Position numbers and translations under genes: made by a program. From assembly GCF_030077735.1 (NCBI RefSeq), contig NZ_JASJEU010000006.1, positions 1 through 64,000 of the forward strand: 64,000 nt of DNA, written 5' to 3'. The number at the start of each line of letters is the position of its first letter. Position 1 is the stretch's first letter. Source of the stretch: Gordonibacter faecis (GTDB taxonomy: Bacteria; Actinomycetota; Coriobacteriia; Coriobacteriales; Eggerthellaceae). This document shows, piece after piece, positions 57,937 to 64,000 of this stretch. The notes under the pieces are model-generated. The model did no database searches and was not told where the DNA came from. It worked only from the letters and a program-made list of their open reading frames with translations.

Positions 57937-58494
57937 ATGGCTGATTTTTGTAGGAGATCGCCAGCGTTTATGGAGCGAGCCATGGATGGTCATGGGGCGC
58001 TGGTGTATCGGTTGGCGCTCAGCCAGACGTGCTCGCCGCAGGATGCGGAAGATGTGGCACAGGATGTGTTTCTGCGGCTGCTGAACGACACAACGCCGTT
58101 TCAGGATGACGAGCACTTGAAGGCGTGGCTTATTCGCGTCACCGTGAATCGGTGCCGTGAGCTGCACCGATCGGTGTGGAAGCGGCGGGTAGATGCCACC
58201 GATACGACCGCACCGGCGCTGGCGAACCTCGCGGCACCGATGCAGCAACTGATGGAAAGCGATGTATGGGAGGCCGTGCAGCGGCTTCCCCACCAGATGC
58301 GGCTTGTTGTGCATCTGCACTATTTCGAAGGGTACCCCGTTGCGGACATCTCGCGGCTTACGCACTGCAACCCTATCACTGTGCGCACGCGGCTGCACCG
58401 CGCACGAACGAAACTCCGCCTCGACTTAGAACAGGAGGCTCCTCATGAAACAACCAGCTATGAACGAATATCGCTCGCTGATGAACAACGTTGA
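57937..58494 (+). CDS. ECF sigma factor, module 3
   Basis: A 185-residue ECF sigma factor: VYRLALSQTCSPQDAEDVAQDVFLRLLNDTTPF (region 2), LPHQMRLVVHLHYFEGYPVADISRLTHCNPITVRTRLHRARTKL (region 4). ATG 57937 has GAGGAGGTGAGG upstream. An in-frame upstream extension to 57781 runs through the terminator hairpin and is rejected. Overlaps the anti-sigma gene by 50 bases. Confidence 0.92.
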   Translation: MADFCRRSPAFMERAMDGHGALVYRLALSQTCSPQDAEDVAQDVFLRLLNDTTPFQDDEHLKAWLIRVTVNRCRELHRSVWKRRVDATDTTAPALANLAAPMQQLMESDVWEAVQRLPHQMRLVVHLHYFEGYPVADISRLTHCNPITVRTRLHRARTKLRLDLEQEAPHETTSYERISLADEQR

Positions 58495-59548
58495 TCTGCC
58501 TGAAAGCGTCCGTGAGAGCGTTATGCGCGCGGCTACTGCCCCGGACGCCCACCAGGCGCAGCCGCAACCTGCACGCCGCACCGCACCGCGCCGTCACCCC
58601 GTGGTGCGAGGCCTTGCCGCTGGCACGTGTGCGGTGGTGCTGATGGCGGGGCTGGCCTTCGCCAGCGGTTTAGTGCACCTGCCCAACAATGCGCCCACCC
58701 ACAACGGCGCAAGTATGGTTCCCGCAACCGGCAATTTCTTCACGCTGGCTGCCTATGCGGCTGAGCAAGAAGGAAGCAACGGCCAGTCGGCAACCCTCGC
58801 GTTGCGCAACTTCGGCCTGGGCGGCGGCTGGGGTGCGGGCGACTTGGATGTGGAAACCGGCGAGGTGCACAGCGACGGCGACGGACCTGCGTGCGTCGGA
58901 GACGACGGCCAGGCGTTTGCGCAGGTGCGCTACCCGCTGGACCTGACGTGCATCGGCAACAACATCCAGTCCGTCACCTACAGCATAGGCGGCGAGCGCG
59001 TTCACTTCACACGTGAGAACTGGATATACGGCCCCTTCAGCGACGAACCGGTAGACTTCGAGCAGCAAGATAGCTTCACCATTGCCTATGACCAGCAAGA
59101 GGCCGACAAGGCGGAAACACAGCGGAACCTCGTAGCATACTTCCCCCTGAACGAGCGCGGGAGCGAGATTAATGCCCTACTGATTGAGAACGGCGAAAAG
59201 CGGCAACGCATCCACGAGAGCAGGGGAGCCAAAGACGGCGAGTCCACACGCATTGACCCCAACGAGCACCCCGAGCTACTATCCGACGAAGAAGTGCAAG
59301 CACTCAACGACGAACTGGGCCGCATTGTCCATCGCGGCTTCGCTGAGCTGCTGGCCCAGGCCCCGCTCACACTCACTGCAACGTTCACGGACGGCACAAC
59401 ACAAACAAAGTCCTACCTCATCGCTCCCGTCCCCGAGTTCGACGAACGCTACGAAGCCTACATTGAGGAACGCCTCAAACCCTGGTACGAGCAAAATCCC
59501 GAAAAAATCAACCCCACCCTCTACACCATCACCGAGATCACGGAGTAA
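58445..59548 (+). CDS. Membrane anti-sigma factor-like protein, module 3
   Basis: A 367-residue single-pass protein: N-terminus EYRSLMNNVDLPESVRESVMRAA, basic Pro/Arg linker, TM about 57-80, extracellular domain with NFFTLAAYAAEQEGSNGQ and the C-terminal LTATFTDGTTQTKSYLIAPVPEFDERYEAYI. Closest to module 2. Compared with module 2 it has an extra loop rich in Gly/Asp (GGGWGAGDLDVETGEV). AGGAGG lies 6 bases before ATG 58445. Confidence 0.78.
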   Translation: MKQPAMNEYRSLMNNVDLPESVRESVMRAATAPDAHQAQPQPARRTAPRRHPVVRGLAAGTCAVVLMAGLAFASGLVHLPNNAPTHNGASMVPATGNFFTLAAYAAEQEGSNGQSATLALRNFGLGGGWGAGDLDVETGEVHSDGDGPACVGDDGQAFAQVRYPLDLTCIGNNIQSVTYSIGGERVHFTRENWIYGPFSDEPVDFEQQDSFTIAYDQQEADKAETQRNLVAYFPLNERGSEINALLIENGEKRQRIHESRGAKDGESTRIDPNEHPELLSDEEVQALNDELGRIVHRGFAELLAQAPLTLTATFTDGTTQTKSYLIAPVPEFDERYEAYIEERLKPWYEQNPEKINPTLYTITEITE

Positions 59549-59591
59549 CTACGTAGATTTACCCACCTACCATGCGCATGCTTTATAAAAA

Positions 59592-59625
59592 CCCCGGGGC
59601 CGGATCTTGCGATCCGGCCCCGGGG
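59592..59625 (-). terminator. Terminator of nrdD, probably bidirectional
   Basis: Fifteen-bp perfect stem (59592-59606 with 59611-59625) around TTGC. On the minus strand it is followed by TTTTTATAAAG, so it ends nrdD; module 3 ends on the other side. Confidence 0.85.
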
Positions 59626-59715
59626 GTGGGCGCTTGCTGTTGGTGTGAATGCGTGGGGTGCGGTTGTGGTTGTGGTGCGCCCTCTCGTCTTGTGCCGGTG
59701 CTTGCGCGCCGGGAA

Positions 59716-62214
59716 TTAGGCGGTTAGCTGCATTTTCGTCTCGTTAATGAACTGGAATACCGGCGCGGCACCCGCAGTGACGGACACGGTGCCATCCGCA
59801 CCCACTTCAAGCAGTGTCGGGGCCTGCATAATGTTGTAGCGCTGGGCCAGTTCAACGTTTTCTTCGGCCAGAAGTTCCTCGTAGGCAATGCCGGCCTCGT
59901 CCATTTGCAGAGCGGCGTGCTTGCAGTTGGGGCAGGTGCGCGTGGCCACCAGATACAGACCCGCAGGTAGCGAGCTGCGCGACGGCGCCTCAACGCCACC
60001 CAACGCAGGAGCCTCGCCCAGAGCAACCGCAGCACCTTCGGGCAGCTCCACGGCTTCCACCTCAGAAGGCACTGTCACATGAGTACCCGCCTGACCAGCC
60101 TTCTCGGCCGCAGCAGCCACCTGCACGCCGGCGCGCGTCAGGTGCGAATGCGTCAAATCGTACTCCACGCGGTCGGCGAATTCCTGGCTCTTGCCATCGT
60201 TCCAGTTCTTCACCGGGCGATAGTAACCGGTAATGCGCGAGTACACCTCAGTTTCCTCGTGACAGCAGGGGCATTCGTACACCTCGCCGGCAATGTAGCC
60301 GTGGTTCTTGCACACGGAATATGTCGGTGACATGGTGTAATACGGCAGCTTGTAATTCTCGGCAATCTTGCGCACCAGCGTGGCCGTACTCTTCCAGTCG
60401 GGCAGTTTCTCGCCAAGGAACGCGTGGAACACGGTGCCGGACGTGTAGAGCGTCTGCAACTCGTCCTGCACGTCAAGCGCGCTGAAAATGTCGTCGGTGT
60501 AGCTCACCGGCAGGTGCGACGAGTTCGTGTAGTACGGTTTGCCCTGCTCGTTGGCCGTGATAATATCCGGGAACTGCTCCTTGTCGTGCTTGGCGAAGCG
60601 GTACGTGGTACTCTCGGCCGGCGTAGCCTCCAGGTTGTACAAATCGCCGTACTGCTCCTGGTAGTCGGCCAGGCGGTCGCGCATGTGATTGAGTACGGCC
60701 TTCGTGAACTCCTGCGCGGGCTCCTGCGTCATGTCGACGCGCAGCCACTTCGCGTTCAGGCACGCCTCGTTCATGCCCACCAGGCCAATCGTCGAGAAGT
60801 GGTTCTCGAACGTGCCCAGGTAGCGCTTCGTGTACGGATAGAGACCGGCGTCCAAAAGGCGCGTGATAACCTGGCGCTTCGTGTGCAGCGAACGCGCAGA
60901 CACGTCCATAAGATGATCGAGGCGCTTGTAGAAATCGGCCTCATCGGCAGCCAAATACGCCAGGCGCGGCATGTTGATAGTAACCACGCCAATGGAGCCC
61001 GTCGATTCGCCACTGCCGAAGAACCCGCCGGACTTCTTCCGCAGTTCGCGCAGGTCAAGGCGCAGGCGGCAGCACATGGAGCGCACATCAGAGGGCTCCA
61101 TGTCGGAGTTGATGTAGTTCGAGAAATAGGGCGTGCCGTACTTGCTTGTCATTTCGAACAGCAGCTGGTTGTTCTCCGTGTCGCTCCAGTCGAAGTCGTT
61201 CGTGATGGAGTACGTAGGAATGGGGTACTGGAAGCCGCGGCCGTTCGCGTCGCCCTCAATCATGATCTCGATGAACGCCTTGTTCACCATGTCCATTTCG
61301 CGCTTGCAGTCGCCGTAGGTGAAGTCCATTTCGCGGCCGCCCACGATGGCCGGCTGTTCGCGCAGGTCAGGCGGGCACACCCAGTCAAGCGTGATGTTGC
61401 TAAACGGCGCCTGCGTGCCCCAACGCGAGGGCGTGTTCACGCCGAACACGAACGACTCTACGCACTGCTTCGTCTCTTCATAGGTGAGGTTGTCCACTTT
61501 CACGAACGGCGCGAGGTACGTGTCGAAGCTGGAAAACGCCTGAGCACCGGCCCATTCGTTCTGCATGATGCCGAGGAAGTTCACCATCTGGTTGCAGAGG
61601 CTGGACAGGTGGCTGGCCGGCTTGGACGTGATTTTGCCGGGCACGCCGCCGAGGCCCTCCTGAATGAGCTGCTTGAGCGACCACCCCGCACAGTAGCCCG
61701 TCAGCATGGACAGATCGTGCAGGTGAATGTCGGCGTCGCGGTGGGCTTTCGCCACCTCGTCGTCGTAGATTTCGGAGAGCCAGTAGTTTGCCGTGATGGC
61801 GCCCGAGTTCGACAGAATGAGGCCACCGACGGAGTACGTGACCGTGGAGTTCTCCTTCACGCGCCAGTCCTCCACCTTGACGTACTGATCCACAAGGTCC
61901 TTGTAGTCGAGCAGCGTGGCTTTGGCGTTGCGCACCTTTTCGCGCTGGCGGCGGTACAGGATGTAGGACTTCGCCACGTCGGCGTATCCGGCGGTGGACA
62001 GCACCTCTTCCACGCTGTCTTGCACGTCCTCCACGCTGATAATGCCGTTTTTGATTTTCGGCTCGAAGTGGGCGGTCACATTGAGGGCCAGAAGGTCGAT
62101 CGTAGACGGATGGTACTGCTTTTCCAGTGCGTCGAACGCTTTCGCGATGGCGGCCGAGATCTTCGCGATGTCGAAATCGGCGATTGTGCCGTCGCGCTTC
62201 TGAACCTCGTACAT
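59716..62214 (-). CDS. nrdD: Anaerobic ribonucleoside-triphosphate reductase with C-terminal glutaredoxin-like domain
   Basis: Class III ribonucleotide reductase, 832 residues. ATP-cone at 1-90 (YEVQKRDGTIADFDIAKISAAI), glycyl-radical barrel, and the radical site in RITGYYRPVKNWNDGKSQEF near 662. The structural zinc site reads CKNHGYIAGEVYECPCC, as in the family. Beyond ~690 a linker rich in Ala, Glu, Gly leads to a ~75-residue thioredoxin/glutaredoxin-like domain with CPNC near 758 and a cis-Pro segment (QAPTLLEVG). Class III enzymes usually use formate; the attached domain suggests a thiol-based reductant. ATG 62214 has AAAGGAGC. NrdR-box-like sites lie upstream. Confidence 0.92.
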   Translation of the reverse strand: MYEVQKRDGTIADFDIAKISAAIAKAFDALEKQYHPSTIDLLALNVTAHFEPKIKNGIISVEDVQDSVEEVLSTAGYADVAKSYILYRRQREKVRNAKATLLDYKDLVDQYVKVEDWRVKENSTVTYSVGGLILSNSGAITANYWLSEIYDDEVAKAHRDADIHLHDLSMLTGYCAGWSLKQLIQEGLGGVPGKITSKPASHLSSLCNQMVNFLGIMQNEWAGAQAFSSFDTYLAPFVKVDNLTYEETKQCVESFVFGVNTPSRWGTQAPFSNITLDWVCPPDLREQPAIVGGREMDFTYGDCKREMDMVNKAFIEIMIEGDANGRGFQYPIPTYSITNDFDWSDTENNQLLFEMTSKYGTPYFSNYINSDMEPSDVRSMCCRLRLDLRELRKKSGGFFGSGESTGSIGVVTINMPRLAYLAADEADFYKRLDHLMDVSARSLHTKRQVITRLLDAGLYPYTKRYLGTFENHFSTIGLVGMNEACLNAKWLRVDMTQEPAQEFTKAVLNHMRDRLADYQEQYGDLYNLEATPAESTTYRFAKHDKEQFPDIITANEQGKPYYTNSSHLPVSYTDDIFSALDVQDELQTLYTSGTVFHAFLGEKLPDWKSTATLVRKIAENYKLPYYTMSPTYSVCKNHGYIAGEVYECPCCHEETEVYSRITGYYRPVKNWNDGKSQEFADRVEYDLTHSHLTRAGVQVAAAAEKAGQAGTHVTVPSEVEAVELPEGAAVALGEAPALGGVEAPSRSSLPAGLYLVATRTCPNCKHAALQMDEAGIAYEELLAEENVELAQRYNIMQAPTLLEVGADGTVSVTAGAAPVFQFINETKMQLTA

Positions 62215-62628
62215 GCTTGCTCCTTTACCGTGTTGCGTTTCGTGTCCCGCTCGCCGACCGCACTGAACCAGGCATCTGAGGATGCGACGAACAGGGCAAT
62301 CGGTCGGGGATTTCGGTTGGCTTTCACCCTACCAGCACGGCCGAGGGTCGTCAATGCCCGTTATCTATATGTTGAAGTTCAAAAAATGGTGAACAACAAT
62401 ATATGGTAGATTTACGCCACCAGGGGTTTTGCGAGCGGCCGGCGCGCGTCCTATGAAAAGCGACCTGCGACAATAGAACAAACCTATGACAGGCGAATAA
62501 CAAGCAACCCAGACACAAGCGAATTCACCCCACCTGCGACTATCCATTTCTGATGGATTTCGACAAGCGGTTGGGTTGTTAAACTGGCTTTTTATCAGGG
62601 GTGGGTGGCGTAAAGGGGACGCGAATAC
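62215..62628. other. Promoter region of nrdD and gap to the next gene
   Basis: 414 bases. The nrdD-proximal half holds two NrdR-box-like sites; the distal half has only short similar words (ACCTGCGAC twice, CCTATGAC) and no gene. Confidence 0.45.
62365..62406 (-). promoter_or_regulatory. Two tandem NrdR-box-like sites
   Basis: CTATATGTTG (62365-62374) and CAATATATGG (62397-62406) each match the NrdR core C-w-A-t-A-T-a-T-w-G at nine of ten positions when read on the proper strand, and start 32 bp apart, about three helical turns. The layout is that of NrdR-controlled ribonucleotide reductase genes. Confidence 0.65.
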
Positions 62629-63486
62629 TTACGAAGAAGCAAGACCTATCGTGTAGGTAAGCTTTGCAACCTCAACCTCAGAGGGAAGGTAGGCAAGGTG
62701 TGCGTCCGGCGGCAGCAACAAGGCGAACTTCACCGCGAATTCACCCTGCCGCACACCCTGCCGCTGGGGAATGAGGAAGTTTGCCGCCACCCCGTCGGCG
62801 GATGTCAGCGGCACCTGCACTTCGGCACCTGCGCCCGCCAAAGGCGTGAGCACCGTTTTCACGCCGACACGCACTGCTTGTTCGGGGAACAACGCTGCGG
62901 CACCTTCCAACTGTTCACTCATGACGGCGCTCACCTTCAGCGGCGCCACCGTGGAGGAGACGAAAGATACATTGTCGCCCGTGACGGTGCCGGTGGCATC
63001 AACCGTAACGGTGGCTGCGGTGGGCACGGCGAACGCGATAGTCATTGTCCATTGGGCGTATAGCTCCAGGTCCTGCTTTACCGGCGTTGAAAAATCGTAG
63101 CGAACGCCACCGGAAGGCTGCGTGAACCATCCGACAAACCGGTAGCCATCGCGCTCAGGGTTGGCCGGTTCTGTTGCCTGCTGGTTGTAGCGAACGGTTT
63201 CGGAAGGAACGTCCGAACCGCCGTTTGCGTCGTACGTCACCTGCACCGTGAGCGGCACCGGATGCGCCGAGTCCGTCACGCGAATGCCCAGCTGGATGCC
63301 GCCGGGCTGACCCGTGGAGGGGTCGGTCGCGCCCTGGAACTGGGACGAGTCGGTGACGCGCAGGCCCAGCTGCGTATCATTCGCAGCCAGGGCGGACGCC
63401 GGCAGCACAAGCGCAACCACCAGCGCACTTGCCGTTAGAATGAGCGCGCGGGCGCGTACGTTATATATGTGTAACCAGCGTGGCAT
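62629..63486 (-). CDS. Secreted protein with InlB-type B-repeat
   Basis: A 285-residue protein: signal peptide about 1-35 (LILTASALVVALVLPASALA), two copies of the short word QLGxRVTDS (residues about 39 and 65), one Listeria-Bacteroides InlB B-repeat (about 80-150; VTYDANGGSDVPSETVRYNQ, PERDGYRFVGWFTQPSGG, ELYAQWTM), and an uncharacterised beta-rich C-terminal half. There is no LPxTG or membrane tail, so it is probably released or bound by partners. Same strand as, and 21 bases after, a DUF6273 gene, so the two form an operon. Confidence 0.82.
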   Translation of the reverse strand: MPRWLHIYNVRARALILTASALVVALVLPASALAANDTQLGLRVTDSSQFQGATDPSTGQPGGIQLGIRVTDSAHPVPLTVQVTYDANGGSDVPSETVRYNQQATEPANPERDGYRFVGWFTQPSGGVRYDFSTPVKQDLELYAQWTMTIAFAVPTAATVTVDATGTVTGDNVSFVSSTVAPLKVSAVMSEQLEGAAALFPEQAVRVGVKTVLTPLAGAGAEVQVPLTSADGVAANFLIPQRQGVRQGEFAVKFALLLPPDAHLAYLPSEVEVAKLTYTIGLASS

Positions 63487-63507
63487 AAGGCAGCCGTCCT
63501 TCCCAGA

Positions 63508-64000
63508 TCACAGGCAGAAGCAGGGACAGATGCCACCCGGAGCGCTCGCGCTTCCGTTATTGCTGGGGTTACCATCATGGATCACACGGAAGAAATGGGT
63601 ATCAGTATCAGGGAAAATGGAACGCTCCCACCAGAGAACCGGTGTCTTTGGATCGGACTGATATCCTTTTATCAGGTTCGGATTTGGTCCATAGTTGTTC
63701 TCAACTTTGCCCACCCAGTATTCGTACTGCTTTCCTTCACCAGCCAGCCATTCCTTCAGCAGCCAGCGACTGTCTACCGAACCCGTCAGCTCAAAATAAC
63801 TCGCAAGGAAAAGCTTATCGTTCGAGGTGCGCAAACCATCGGTGGTCATGTTTCTTTCAAATCCATATTCTTTGACGACAGGCTCAATCACCTCTTGCAA
63901 ATCGGACGGAACCATCGCCCAAATCTCCCCTTCGTTCATACTTATTCTCAATTCGGCCGTTCCCCAGCCGCCTTCACTCACGTTTTCAGCCTTCATTCGG
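63508..64000 (-). CDS. Partial surface protein with DUF6273-like C-terminus, cut by window end
   Basis: The frame is open to the last base, so the 5' end lies outside. The visible ~160 residues include KLFLASYFELTGS, KGYQSDPKTPVLWWERSIFPDTDTHFFRVIHDGNPS and GGICPCFCL at the very end, the pattern of DUF6273 (LWLRS...F..V...G......A....G..P.F.I), a domain frequent in large secreted proteins of gut Firmicutes and Coriobacteria and distantly related to lectin-like/formylglycine-enzyme folds. The C-terminal CPCFCL has three Cys. Upstream neighbour unknown. Confidence 0.7.
   Translation of the reverse strand, partial: RMKAENVSEGGWGTAELRISMNEGEIWAMVPSDLQEVIEPVVKEYGFERNMTTDGLRTSNDKLFLASYFELTGSVDSRWLLKEWLAGEGKQYEYWVGKVENNYGPNPNLIKGYQSDPKTPVLWWERSIFPDTDTHFFRVIHDGNPSNNGSASAPGGICPCFCL

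Overview
The window is high-GC bacterial DNA with densely packed genes, almost all of them housekeeping or sensory. Several things suggest a strict anaerobe of the class Coriobacteriia, probably family Eggerthellaceae: a 1629-residue 2-hydroxyacyl-CoA dehydratase activase, a RecJ-helicase fusion, a Veg homologue beside rsmA, anaerobic ribonucleotide reductase (NrdD/NrdG), a UMF1-type MFS transporter, and InlB-repeat and DUF6273 surface proteins. This placement is an inference from gene content; no rRNA or tRNA gene was seen.

Layout. 1-2008: partial acidic ORF, ApbE flavin transferase, Veg. 2180-6586 (minus strand): metG, tatD, a flavodoxin-like reductase and rsmA, the arrangement many Gram-positives keep near the origin. 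tatD carries an in-frame UGA followed by a hairpin that fits a bacterial SECIS, so it is read here as a candidate selenoprotein. 6880-12704: a Phd/YafQ-type toxin-antitoxin pair, a DUF6442/XRE pair with two tandem operators, two secreted or membrane-anchored hydrolases, a YgjP-like metallopeptidase, rsmI, and a 59-codon ORF with a cell-wall-sorting-like tail. 12904-17949: a chemosensory operon (CheR, MCP, diguanylate cyclase, a CheA homologue lacking its phosphotransfer domain and ATP-binding boxes, and CheW).

18079-31208: aldehyde dehydrogenase, alpha/beta hydrolase, two XRE regulators, the giant activase with its TetR regulator, an AT-rich gap with a perfect ParB-binding parS site, birA, a PFL/DUF711 protein, and an AbrB/RelE-type toxin-antitoxin pair. 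31265-38856: small membrane protein, TlyA, a c-di-GMP phosphodiesterase co-transcribed with a Tat lipoprotein solute-binding protein, and asd and lysC. 38980-52415: UMF1 MFS, phospholipase-C-like protein, TRIC channel, phosphate transporter with its DUF47 partner, NarK-like MFS, MBL hydrolase, Rel, RecJ-helicase fusion.

52621-59548: three tandem paralogous ECF sigma/anti-sigma modules, each preceded by the same AACWATT-N13-CRTRTK promoter-like motif and each with the sigma ORF running 50-74 bases into the anti-sigma ORF. nrdG sits between modules 2 and 3. 59716-64000: nrdD with two NrdR-box-like sites, then two surface-protein genes, the last cut by the window edge.

Themes: c-di-GMP signalling appears twice (a lone cyclase in the chemosensory operon, and a phosphodiesterase paired with a solute-binding protein). 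Compact intergenic hairpin elements recur; two of them, after lysC and after rel, share flanks and architecture but not their inner stems. The strongest candidates for something new are the UGA-containing tatD, the pseudo-CheA chemosensory operon, the triple sigma array and the paired hairpin elements.
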